Numbered from the stretch's first letter, positions 1 through 7,141 are shown. The stretch: DNA of 8,620 bases from Acidobacteriota bacterium (GCA_025353435.1 JANXQR010000151.1:1-8620), one strand, 5' to 3'. Made by a program: numbers and translations. The notes: generated from the sequence alone by a model not told the origin.

Positions 1-487
1 TGACGCCGAAGCCGCCGACGTAGTAGAGGTCTACGGGCTCCAGGCGGAAGAAGCTGAAGTCGGCGAAGTCGACCCAGTAGCGGCTGCTCTCGTGTCGGGC
101 GAGGTAGGCCGCGCGGGCGGGGGCAAGGTCGGGTTCGGGCACCGGTTCGGCGCGTCCGACCAGGGTGGCGCGGGCAGAGCCGAGGGGGTCCCCGTCGGCG
201 GCCGGCTGGCTGAGGAAGAGGCTCGAGCGGGGGTCGGCCTTGAGATTCTGCGTGTGCATGGCCATGTTGCTGATGAGGAATATGGGGCGGCCGGCGGAGT
301 CGAGTGCGTACGGCATCAGGGAACCGAAGGGGAAGCCGACGAGCTTGCGGGAGAGTGACGACAACGTGCCTACCGTTGCGAGGGAGAGCAGGGTGCGGGT
401 GCGCTCGGCGTGAGTAGGCTCGGGGAGTTGCGGAAGGGCGGGCCCGGTGTAGGCGTGTTGGCGGGGCGGGGATTGGTCAGACGACAT
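1..487 (-). CDS. PPOx/HugZ-like FMN-binding split-barrel protein (3' part outside window)
   Basis: Only the first 162 residues are visible; the gene runs off the left edge. Translated on the minus strand, residues 29-95 read as the N-terminal strand region of a pyridoxamine-5'-phosphate-oxidase-like split barrel: RTLLSLATVGTLSSLS, then GFPFGSLMPYALD (51-63), FLISNMAMHTQNLKADPRSS (70-89), and later YLARHESSRYWVDFADF (128-144) and LYYVGGFG (154-161). This pattern is typical of the HugZ/CREG-like branch, whose members usually carry a C-terminal DUF2470 domain; that part would lie beyond the window. Family members bind flavin or heme and some degrade heme, but the substrate here is unknown. The ATG at 487 is preceded by GAGGA five bases upstream. 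An in-frame GTG lies four codons earlier, and an in-frame TAA lies further upstream. The gene follows the efflux operon on the same strand after 153 nt and is probably a separate unit. Confidence 0.85.
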   Translation of the reverse strand, partial: MSSDQSPPRQHAYTGPALPQLPEPTHAERTRTLLSLATVGTLSSLSRKLVGFPFGSLMPYALDSAGRPIFLISNMAMHTQNLKADPRSSLFLSQPAADGDPLGSARATLVGRAEPVPEPDLAPARAAYLARHESSRYWVDFADFSFFRLEPVDLYYVGGFGV

Positions 488-640
488 TTTGTTCCTCACG
501 TGTTCACAACATTAAACGCGGGCCGACTGGCGATCGGCGTGGCATCCTCCCACCCTAGCGACAAAAACAAAGACGTCGCGAGGGTGGGGCACCCGGATTC
601 GTCCCGGCTAGACGTTTTCCGCTCGCTCCAATCCGCTGGA
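488..640. other. Gap between efflux operon and PPOx-like gene
   Basis: No gene is apparent here. The gap contains the palindromic element at 549-588. A TTTAAT box on the minus strand (511-516) could be a -10 for the PPOx-like gene, but no convincing -35 lies at the right distance. No T-tract terminator is visible directly after the outer-membrane factor stop codon at 641. Confidence 0.6.
549..588. repeat. Palindromic element A (14-nt arms)
   Basis: Left arm CCCACCCTAGCGAC (549-562) and right arm GTCGCGAGGGTGGG (575-588) match at 13 of 14 positions around a 12-nt A-rich loop. The flanks CATCC before and GCACCCGG after resemble those of a second element at 2103-2138 inside the outer-membrane factor gene, which suggests a dispersed REP-like family. 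Its place just after the efflux operon could let it protect or terminate the transcript, but neither strand has a T-run after the stem. Confidence 0.7.
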
Positions 641-2203
641 CTATTTCGGGAGCTGGGTGGTGTCCCAGCCGCCGCCTAATGCGCGGATGAGTTGGACGGA
701 GGCCGCGAACTGGCGCGCCTGGAGGTCGGTTAGGGTGCGCTGGTCGCTGATGAGGGCGGTTTCGGCGGTGAGGACTTCGAGATAGCTGGTGACGCCGCCT
801 TTGTAGCGCTGATTGGAGAGATCAAGGGAGTGCTGGGCGGAGGCGACGGCGCGCTGCTCGACGATGGATTCCTGGTCGAGGTCGCGAAGCTGGGATAGAT
901 TGTCTTCGACGTCCTGAAAGGCTGCGTAGATGGTGTTTTTGTAGGCGGCGGCCTGGGCTTCGTACTGATGGCGGGCCTGGTCGGTGAGGGCATGGCGCTG
1001 TCCGGCGTCGAAGAGAAGCTCAGCTGCCTGCGCGCCGAGGGACCATAGAGCGCTGGGGCCCTGGAGCCATGTGCCGCCGTGGGTGCTTTCGAATCCGGCT
1101 GTGCCGTTGAGGCTGATGGTGGGGTAGTAGGCGGCGATGGCGATGCCGATGCGGGCGTTGGCGGCGGCGGCGAGGCGCTCTTGAGAGGCGATGTCGGGAC
1201 GGCGCTCCAAAAGCTGTGACGGAACGCCGAGGGGGACCTTGGGCAGCGGCGCGTCGAGCGGGGAGAACGGAATGCTGAAGTCCGAGAGGTTGTACGTGGC
1301 GATGGTGCCGACGGCGTGCTCGAATTGGGCTCGAGCGACATTCACGTCGACAAGCTGGGCGCGGACGGTTTCGAGCTGGGTCTGGGCCTGGGCCACGTCT
1401 ACTTCGGTGGCCACGCCTCCTTTCAAGCGCCGCTGGGCGAGATCGAGCTGATGCTCAAGATCGGCGATGGTGCGCTTGAGGAGCTGGATTTGCGAGTCGA
1501 GGCCGCGGAGCTGAAAGTAGTCGGCGGCAAGCTCGGCGTGGAGCGAGAGGTCGATGGTGGCGACGTCTGCGGAGCTGGCCTGGGCGGACTCGCTGGCGGC
1601 TTCCACGCTGCGGCGGACGCGGCCCCAGAAGTCGGGTTCCCAGCTGCCCTGGCCGGCGATGACGAGGTCGTTGTAGCTGGTTTTGGACGCGGACGTTGCG
1701 AACGGCCTGTGGTGGGATTGGCGGGAGTGGGAGACGCCGGGGCCCGCGGAGAGGGTGGGAAAAAGATTGGCTTGCGCGGCGGCGATCTGGTCGCGCGCGG
1801 CAAGGTAGTTTTCGACTGCCCGGCGGAGGGCTTGGTTGTTGGTAGCGATGCGGTCTTCAAGTTGGTTGAGCTGGGGATCGTTGTAGAGCTCCCACCATTT
1901 TCCGCGCAGCATGCCGTCAGAGGGGGAGGCGGGTTTCCACGAGCCGTCGGTGGGCGCGGGAGGTGGGACGACAGAGGGCGCGCCGGTTTCCTTGTAGGCC
2001 GGTGGGGCGGTGAAGACGGGCTTGCTGTAGTCGGGACCGACGGGTTTGCAGCCGGTGAGAAGGGCGAAGATAAAGAGGCCGGCGAACGCACTTGATAGCC
2101 ATCCCACCCTTGCGCCAAGAAAAAGGCGCAAAGATGGGTCACGGAGGATTTTCTCCTGTTCGTGCGAATGCTCATGTTCGCGAATTTGTGGCGCGGAGGG
2201 CAT
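641..2203 (-). CDS. RND efflux outer-membrane factor, NodT/OprM-type lipoprotein
   Basis: This 520-residue protein is the outer-membrane channel of the tripartite pump. A hydrophobic stretch from about residue 34 ends in the lipobox LLTGC with the lipidated Cys at 52. It is followed directly by KPVGPDYSKP, the usual mature start of NodT/OprM proteins. Two OEP (TolC-like) repeats follow, with family landmarks such as GSWEPDFWGRVRRSVEAA, RLKGGVATEVDVAQAQTQLE, SQLLERRPDIASQERLAAA and RYKGGVTSYLEVL. The ATG at 2203 lies 2 nt past the fusion protein stop codon, with GGAGG upstream inside that gene, so translational coupling is likely. The leader is odd: 51 residues precede the Cys, including an acidic, His-rich stretch and a segment (about 22-35) encoded by a palindromic repeat. 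Alternative starts are TTG at codon 25 or GTG at codon 33 (2107), each giving a normal-length signal peptide but without a clear ribosome-binding site. The family assignment is firm; the exact start is less so. Confidence 0.95.
   Translation of the reverse strand: MPSAPQIREHEHSHEQEKILRDPSLRLFLGARVGWLSSAFAGLFIFALLTGCKPVGPDYSKPVFTAPPAYKETGAPSVVPPPAPTDGSWKPASPSDGMLRGKWWELYNDPQLNQLEDRIATNNQALRRAVENYLAARDQIAAAQANLFPTLSAGPGVSHSRQSHHRPFATSASKTSYNDLVIAGQGSWEPDFWGRVRRSVEAASESAQASSADVATIDLSLHAELAADYFQLRGLDSQIQLLKRTIADLEHQLDLAQRRLKGGVATEVDVAQAQTQLETVRAQLVDVNVARAQFEHAVGTIATYNLSDFSIPFSPLDAPLPKVPLGVPSQLLERRPDIASQERLAAAANARIGIAIAAYYPTISLNGTAGFESTHGGTWLQGPSALWSLGAQAAELLFDAGQRHALTDQARHQYEAQAAAYKNTIYAAFQDVEDNLSQLRDLDQESIVEQRAVASAQHSLDLSNQRYKGGVTSYLEVLTAETALISDQRTLTDLQARQFAASVQLIRALGGGWDTTQLPK
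2103..2138 (-). repeat. Palindromic element B, in frame inside the outer-membrane factor leader
   Basis: Plus-strand arms CCCACCCTTGCGCC (2103-2116) and GGCGCAAAGATGGG (2125-2138) surround an 8-nt loop and match at 12 of 14 positions. In the minus-strand RNA, which is the mRNA sense, both mismatches become U-G pairs, so the 14-bp stem is unbroken. The flanks resemble element A at 549-588: CATCC/CACCCTnGCG on one side and a TGGGnCAC pattern on the other. It encodes roughly DPSLRLFLGARVGW of the leader and so adds positive charges just before the hydrophobic core. Confidence 0.7.
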
Positions 2204-2205
2204 GG

Positions 2206-3441
2206 CTACTGCTTGCCTCCGTTGGGGTGAGGGTTGGGAGTCTCGACGTTGAGCTTTTCGCCTTCGATGAGGGAGTCGGGCGGGTCTTGAATGACGGTGT
2301 CGTTGGGGCCGATGCCGGAGATCACTTCAACGGTTGCGCCGTTGTCCTGGCCGATGGTGATGGGGACCAAGTGGGCGATGTTGCCGTTGATGACCGTGCC
2401 CACGCGAATGCCTTCGCGGCGGAAGATGAGAGCCGCAGCGGGCACAACAAAGGTCTGGGCAGCGGACTGCGTCTTGAAGTGAACTTGCGCTAAAGAGCCA
2501 GGCATCAGCTCGCCCTTGCGGTTGTCGACGTCGAGTTCGATGAGCAGGGTGCGATTGCCGGGGTCGATGGAGTCGGAGCTGCGGACGTATTTTGCTTCGA
2601 AGGTTCTTCCCGGATACTGCGAGAACGTGAGTGCCACCTTTTGGCCGCGCTTGATTGCTGCCGTGAAGGCTTCAGGAATGTTGGCATACACACGCAAAGT
2701 GCCGAGCGATTGCAGGTGAAAAAGCTCGTTGGCAGCGCCACCGTTGATGAGCTGGCCGGTGTCGATGTTGCGCGCGGTGACTACGCCATCGAAGGGCGCG
2801 TAAAGCTTCTCAAAGCTCTGCAGCTGCTTGAGGCGTTCCACGTTGGCCTGTGCGGATTTGACGGCGGACGAAGTGGAAGCGGCTTGAGTGACGAAGGTCT
2901 CGGTGTCTTGCTTTGATACGGCATCGGAGGTGAGAAGGCCGGTGTAGCGATCGGCCTGGGCCTTGGCGTTGCCGGCGTTGACTTCAGCGGTGGCCAGGTC
3001 AGCCTGAGCCTGCGACACCTGCTGGTCGAGTTCGGGTGTGGCGATTTCGGCAAGCAGATCGCCCTTCTTCACGTGCGCGCCGATGTCGTAGTACCACTTG
3101 GTGAGGTAGCCGGAAGTGCGCGCGTAAATTGGCGCATCGCTCCAGGCAGTCACATTGCCGGGAAGCTGAAAGCTGTCAGCAGACGCGCCGGCTTTGGCGG
3201 GAAGGGCAATCACGGTGGGCGCGGCATCGCGCTGCGTGGTCTCGGCGAGCACGGTGGCGTTGTGATGGCGCTTGAGAATCCCGGAGATCGCGAGGACGAC
3301 GACGACGATGGCAACGATGATGAGGCCGATTGAGGTGTTGCGTCCGTTGGCGGCGGGATGATCGGGAGCAGACTCGTGGTCAACCGAGTGGCTCTTTGTG
3401 GCCTGGGGCGCGGGTTGTTGTTGAGACGATGGGCTGTTCAT
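2206..3441 (-). CDS. RND efflux periplasmic adaptor (membrane fusion protein, HlyD/AcrA type)
   Basis: This 411-residue adaptor should bridge the RND pump and the outer-membrane factor in the periplasm. A hydrophilic N-terminal tail rich in Q, H and S (1-36) precedes one membrane segment (about 37-56, IGLIIVAIVVVVLAISGI). There is no lipobox, so it is anchored by a helix rather than by lipid. Next come the first biotinyl-lipoyl half (about 107-136, ARTSGYLTKWYYDIGAHVKK), an Ala/Gln-rich coiled-coil hairpin (about 137-212), the second lipoyl half (213-245, LYAPFDGVVTARNIDTGQLI), a beta-barrel (about 248-325) and a membrane-proximal domain (about 330-402) with VVPAAALIF. The ATG at 3441 lies 5 nt after the pump's stop codon, and GGAG at that gene's end serves as ribosome-binding site. 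Domain order and length are normal for the family. Confidence 0.95.
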   Translation of the reverse strand: MNSPSSQQQPAPQATKSHSVDHESAPDHPAANGRNTSIGLIIVAIVVVVLAISGILKRHHNATVLAETTQRDAAPTVIALPAKAGASADSFQLPGNVTAWSDAPIYARTSGYLTKWYYDIGAHVKKGDLLAEIATPELDQQVSQAQADLATAEVNAGNAKAQADRYTGLLTSDAVSKQDTETFVTQAASTSSAVKSAQANVERLKQLQSFEKLYAPFDGVVTARNIDTGQLINGGAANELFHLQSLGTLRVYANIPEAFTAAIKRGQKVALTFSQYPGRTFEAKYVRSSDSIDPGNRTLLIELDVDNRKGELMPGSLAQVHFKTQSAAQTFVVPAAALIFRREGIRVGTVINGNIAHLVPITIGQDNGATVEVISGIGPNDTVIQDPPDSLIEGEKLNVETPNPHPNGGKQ

Positions 3442-3446
3442 ACGAA

Positions 3447-6400
3447 TTACTCCAGATGCGTGTCGAACTCGTCGTAGGTCATGGTGGAAGGACCGGCGTG
3501 GGCGCGCTTGCGACTTTCGAGCCAGCCATGCATGACCGCGAAAAATGCAGGCACGAAGAACAAAGTGGCGACTGTGGCCAGCAGCAGGCCGCCAATGACG
3601 GCGCGGCCGAGGGGCGCGTTCTGCTCGCCGCCCTCGCCGAGGCCGAGGGCCATGGGCACCATGCCGATGATCATGGCGAGCGCGGTCATCAGCACAGGGC
3701 GAAAGCGGACGAAGCCTGCGTTGAGAGCGGCCTTGCGTGCGTCGCCAACGAGGACATCGAGTTGCTCGCGTGCGAAGCTGACCACGAGGATGGAGTTAGC
3801 GGTGGCCACGCCCATGCACATAATGGCGCCGGTGAGCGCGGGCACGCTGAGGCGCGTATCGGTGAGGAACAGGAACCACGCGATGCCGGCAAGCGCGGCG
3901 GGCAAGGCCGAGATGATGAGCAATGGATCGAGCCACGACTGAAAGTTGACGACGATGAGTAGATACACAAGCAGGATGGACATGGCGAGGCCGCCGATGA
4001 GGCCGATGTAGGACTTGTACATGGTCTCGCTTTGTCCGCGGAGATTGAAGCTGGAGCCGCGCGGCAGGTCCTTCTCGTGGCGGTCGCGAATCTTCTCCAT
4101 GGCGCGCGTCACTGTGCCAAGGTCAGTGCCGCTCACGTTGGTGAAGATGTCGATGACGGGTTGCACGTCGTAGTGACTCACAGTGCCAAGCTCGGTGCCG
4201 GGAACGATGGTGGCGACGTTGCCGAGTACCTGCATCGAGCGCATTGAGCCCGGGGCTGAGGAAGCAACGGTGGTGAGGCTGCCACCGGGGCCGGACGACT
4301 GCGGTATCTGAACTGTGGATGCGCCGGAGATGGGCAGGCTCTGGAGGTCGGACATGGAGTCGAGCCGGTACTGCGGGCTCTGCGTGGCGATGGGGTAGCT
4401 GACGCCGTTGCGGGGATCGAGGAAGAAGTTGGGCGCGGTCTGGAAGCTGCCGCTGAGCGCGATCAGGACGGACTGCGTCACATTCTGTTGTGTGATGCCG
4501 ACCGACTGGGCACGCATGCGATCGACATTCACGGTCATGCGGGGCTGGTCGAACGGCTGTTGAATGCGCGCGTCGGCGGCACCGGGCACATAGCGAATTT
4601 CGTCGAGCATCTTTTCCGCGAGAGCGCGGTTTTCCTGGAGATTGGGACCCACGATTTGGATGTCGATGGGCGCTGCCAGGCCGAAGTTGAGAATCTGCGT
4701 GACGATGTCGACGGGCAGCACGTAAAAAGTCACGCCGGGATACTGATGCGCGAGGACTGTGCGCAGGTGATCGACGTAGGGCTCGGTGGGGTGATGCTTG
4801 GGGGTGAGCTGCACCTGAATATCGGCGTCAGATGGGCCGATGGGCGCGGAGGTCGAGTAGGACAGATTGAGGCCGGAGTAGGGCAGGCCGATGTTATCGA
4901 CGATGTTGACGATCTCGTCGGAGGGAATGTTCTCGCGGATGGTGGCGTCGACGTGATCGCAGAGCGCGGCAGTTTCCTCTATGCGGGTACCGGTGTGAGC
5001 GCGCACGTGAATCTTGAAGCTGCCGGCATCGACGGCGGGGAAGAAGTCTTCGCCCAGGAAGAAGGTGAGGCCGCCAGCGGATGCGAGGGTGAACGCCGCA
5101 AAGAGAATCAGGAAGAGCGCGGCGTGATCGACGGCGAGGGTGAGAAGGCGCAGGTAGCCGATGCGAATTTTTTCGAAGCGCGACTCGAAGGCGAGCTGGA
5201 ATTGGGTAAAGGGGTTACGGCTGGATATTCTGCGCTCGGCTTCCGCTTCGTCGTGCTCGTGGAGCAGGTAGCGCGCCATGGTGGGCACCACGGTTCGCGA
5301 GAGCAGATAGCTGGCGAGCATGGCGAAGACCACTGATTCAGCCATGGGCACGAAGAGATATTTGGCCACACCGCTTAGGAAGAACATGGGCACGAACACA
5401 ATGCAGATGGCGAGCGTGGAGACCAGCGCGGGCGTGGCGATTTGCGCTGCGCCGTCGAGGATGGCCTGTTCGATCTCCTTCCCGGTTTCGAGGTTACGAT
5501 TGATGTTTTCAATCTCGACGGTGGCGTCGTCAACCAGGATTCCGACGGCCAGTGCCATGCCGCCGAGGGTCATGATGTTGATGGTTTCGCCGAGGGCCGC
5601 GAGTGCGGCCAGAGAGCACAAAATCGAGAGCGGAATGGAGACCGCGATGATGAGCGTGGAGCGCCAGCTGCCCAGGAAGACGAGGATCATGACGCCGGTG
5701 AGGCAGGCTGCGATGATGCCCTCGCGCACCACGCCGGAAATTGCGCCGCGTACGAAGATGGACTGATCGCTGAGCGCGGAAATCTTCAGCTCCGGCGGAA
5801 GCTGGCCAGACATGCCGTCGATCTTGCTGCGCACGCTCTTGATGATGTCGAGCGTGGAGGCGGAGCCAATCTTCATCACGTTCATGAGGATGGCGCGGCG
5901 GCCGTCGACGCGGACGATATTGGTTTGCGGCGGGCTGCCGTCCCTCACGTGGGCTACGTCGCGAATGTAGATCATAGCGCCATTGATGGTGCGGATCGGC
6001 AGGTTGTTCAACTCCGCAATGACCGATGGCGCCGAATTGGTTTCGATCGCGTATTCAAAGCGATCGATCTTCATGGTGCCCGAGGGCGCAATCACGCTTT
6101 GCGCGTTAATGGCGTTGACGACATCGGACGGTGAGAGGCCTTTGGCCTGCAATGCATGCAGGTCGAGGTCAACCTGGATCTGCCGCTGTTTACCGCCGAA
6201 CGGGAACGGGGTCTGCGCGCCTTCGACTGTGGCGATTTGGCTGCGGATGGTGTTCTGTCCAAGATCGAAGAGCCGCTGTTCATCGAGCCCCTGCCCAGCG
6301 AGCCCCAGTTGCAGCACCGGCACGCTGGAGGCGTTGTACTGAATGATGAAGGGAGGATTCGAGCCGGGCGGGAGCTGACGCAAAATACCCTGGCTGACCG

Positions 6401-6734
6401 AGGTCACCTGGGCGACGGAACTGGCGATGTTGACGCGGGGCTGGAAAAAGACCTTGATGATTGCGACGCCGTTGAATGACTGCGACTCAATGTGTTCAAT
6501 GTCGTTGACCGTTGTGGTGATGGCGCGTTCGCTGGGGGAGACCAGGCGGTTGGACATCTGCTCCGGGGAGAGGCCGGCATAACCCCAAACTACCGTGACG
6601 ATGGGGATATTGATGTTGGGAAAGATATCCGTCGGCATCGATTCGATGGAGTAGACGCCGAGGATCAGAATCAAAAGCGCGAAGACGACAAAGGTGTATG
6701 GCCGCCTGAGCGCAAGCCGAACAATCCACATCAT
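3447..6734 (-). CDS. RND-superfamily efflux pump, AcrB/HAE1-type inner-membrane permease
   Basis: This 1095-residue protein is the energised inner-membrane component of the pump. TM1 lies at about 11-30 and is followed by the family motif MPTDIFPNINIPIV. The first large periplasmic loop runs to about 335, TM2-6 cover about 336-490, TM7 about 535-560, the second loop follows, and TM8-12 cover about 906-1070. TM4 holds GGMALAVGILVDDATVEIEN, with D402 and D403 matching the AcrB D407/D408 proton-relay pair. TM11 holds VRFRPVLMTALAM, keeping the Arg (R1010) and Thr (T1017) equivalents of R971 and T978. TM10 reads GVATANSILVVSFA, so Ala979 sits where AcrB has K940. A Ser/Gly-rich stretch (about 803-835) interrupts the second periplasmic loop. 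The protein starts with two Met codons (6734, 6731) and has only a weak upstream GGAG. It is first gene of the operon, whereas in acrAB-type operons the adaptor usually comes first. Sequence alone does not tell the substrate. Confidence 0.96.
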   Translation of the reverse strand: MMWIVRLALRRPYTFVVFALLILILGVYSIESMPTDIFPNINIPIVTVVWGYAGLSPEQMSNRLVSPSERAITTTVNDIEHIESQSFNGVAIIKVFFQPRVNIASSVAQVTSVSQGILRQLPPGSNPPFIIQYNASSVPVLQLGLAGQGLDEQRLFDLGQNTIRSQIATVEGAQTPFPFGGKQRQIQVDLDLHALQAKGLSPSDVVNAINAQSVIAPSGTMKIDRFEYAIETNSAPSVIAELNNLPIRTINGAMIYIRDVAHVRDGSPPQTNIVRVDGRRAILMNVMKIGSASTLDIIKSVRSKIDGMSGQLPPELKISALSDQSIFVRGAISGVVREGIIAACLTGVMILVFLGSWRSTLIIAVSIPLSILCSLAALAALGETINIMTLGGMALAVGILVDDATVEIENINRNLETGKEIEQAILDGAAQIATPALVSTLAICIVFVPMFFLSGVAKYLFVPMAESVVFAMLASYLLSRTVVPTMARYLLHEHDEAEAERRISSRNPFTQFQLAFESRFEKIRIGYLRLLTLAVDHAALFLILFAAFTLASAGGLTFFLGEDFFPAVDAGSFKIHVRAHTGTRIEETAALCDHVDATIRENIPSDEIVNIVDNIGLPYSGLNLSYSTSAPIGPSDADIQVQLTPKHHPTEPYVDHLRTVLAHQYPGVTFYVLPVDIVTQILNFGLAAPIDIQIVGPNLQENRALAEKMLDEIRYVPGAADARIQQPFDQPRMTVNVDRMRAQSVGITQQNVTQSVLIALSGSFQTAPNFFLDPRNGVSYPIATQSPQYRLDSMSDLQSLPISGASTVQIPQSSGPGGSLTTVASSAPGSMRSMQVLGNVATIVPGTELGTVSHYDVQPVIDIFTNVSGTDLGTVTRAMEKIRDRHEKDLPRGSSFNLRGQSETMYKSYIGLIGGLAMSILLVYLLIVVNFQSWLDPLLIISALPAALAGIAWFLFLTDTRLSVPALTGAIMCMGVATANSILVVSFAREQLDVLVGDARKAALNAGFVRFRPVLMTALAMIIGMVPMALGLGEGGEQNAPLGRAVIGGLLLATVATLFFVPAFFAVMHGWLESRKRAHAGPSTMTYDEFDTHLE

Positions 6735-6834
6735 AAGGCTGGTTCTCGCTCCAGAGCCGGGTCGTCGGGGGAGAGAGCGCTCAACGCCGGATCAGGAAAT
6801 CTGAAATGAATGTTGGCCGGTCCGTGAGCTCTCT

Positions 6835-6864
6835 GACCCGATGGCTAGCTCGCCAGGGTCTTTT
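6835..6864 (+). terminator. Hairpin with T-tract: candidate antisense-facing terminator or operator
   Basis: GACCC (6835-6839) pairs with GGGTC (6856-6860), and TGGC (6842-6845) pairs with GCCA (6852-6855). A 2-nt bulge separates the two stems, the loop is 6 nt, and TTTT follows directly on the plus strand. This resembles an intrinsic terminator for plus-strand transcription, yet no plus-strand gene ends there. It could stop antisense transcription coming out of the efflux operon, or be a repressor binding site in the operon's upstream region. On the minus strand no T-run follows the stem. Confidence 0.35.
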
Positions 6865-6880
6865 CAAAATCCGCGTGAAG

Positions 6881-6892
6881 CTACCATGGTAG
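6881..6892. promoter_or_regulatory. Perfect 12-bp palindrome, possible operator upstream of the efflux operon
   Basis: CTACCATGGTAG is a perfect palindrome about 150 bp upstream of the pump start codon. It overlaps a weak minus-strand -10-like TACCAT. A dyad of this size at a promoter would suit a dimeric repressor, as is common for RND operons, but no regulator gene is in the window and a chance palindrome cannot be excluded. Confidence 0.3.
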
Positions 6893-6941
6893 ATGAAGAC
6901 CGGGGACTGGCACACGATCTCAGGTGAAGATTTCTCTCGCA

Positions 6942-6954
6942 CGTCTTAAAGACG
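6942..6954. repeat. Short inverted repeat CGTCTT-A-AAGACG
   Basis: Two perfect 6-nt arms surround a single A. It lies between the divergent transcription units, about 190 bp upstream of the chosen start of the small membrane protein. It could be a second protein-binding dyad; nothing else supports a function. Confidence 0.3.
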
Positions 6955-7141
6955 CGCGGCAAGGGGGAAAAGATGCAAGAGCCGGTGCGAGCTGTTTTCG
7001 AAGGCCCACATTCTGAGAAGGATGGGTGGCGTCACTCCCAAAATCAGATTCGAGCGGGCTCAAACTTCAAGCCTCTCGAAGAGGTTTATCGGAGTTATCG
7101 AGGCATTTATGATCCTGTTCTGTCTTCGCAGAAGGAGATCG

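Larger units (their letters stand above)
6735..7141. other. Intergenic upstream region between divergent efflux operon and small membrane protein gene
   Basis: I see no convincing gene in this 407-nt stretch. It should hold the promoter of the minus-strand efflux operon and that of the plus-strand small protein. It contains several inverted repeats: GACCC...GGGTC with an inner TGGC/GCCA (6835-6860), the 12-bp palindrome CTACCATGGTAG (6881-6892), CGTCTT-A-AAGACG (6942-6954), and CCTCT-CGA-AGAGG (7072-7084). On the minus strand, GTGCCA and TACCAT spaced 16 nt apart overlap the 6881 palindrome and make a weak sigma70-like candidate. A plus-strand AAGGGGGAAAAG before ATG 6973 resembles a ribosome-binding site, but the frame that follows does not look protein-like. 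Confidence 0.6.

Noticed and set aside
92..413. Two overlapping plus-strand open frames at the left edge
   Set aside because: They are antisense to the PPOx/HugZ-like gene, whose conserved motifs are clear on the minus strand.
1316..2095. Plus-strand open frame (259 codons) opposite the outer-membrane factor
   Set aside because: It is the antisense shadow of a conserved gene. The product is Gly/Val/Ala-rich low-complexity sequence without recognisable domains.
4488..5336. Long plus-strand open frame (282 codons) opposite the pump gene
   Set aside because: It lies wholly antisense to a well-recognised RND gene. Its product is rich in G, D, V and H, as expected from the complement of GC-biased codons, and has no family motif.
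5442..6134. Plus-strand open frame (230 codons) opposite the pump gene
   Set aside because: It is antisense to conserved pump sequence with the same composition bias; no motif or ribosome-binding site supports it.
7069..7087. Short stem-loop (CCTCT-CGA-AGAGG) upstream of the small membrane protein
   Set aside because: The 5-bp perfect core is short and lacks a T-tract; it could easily arise by chance, so it is only mentioned in the upstream region entry.
7022..7141. Longer N-terminus for the small membrane protein (ATG at 7022)
   Set aside because: The added 40 residues are Arg-rich and unlike a membrane protein start, and there is no ribosome-binding site, whereas the ATG at 7142 has AAGGAG at a suitable distance.
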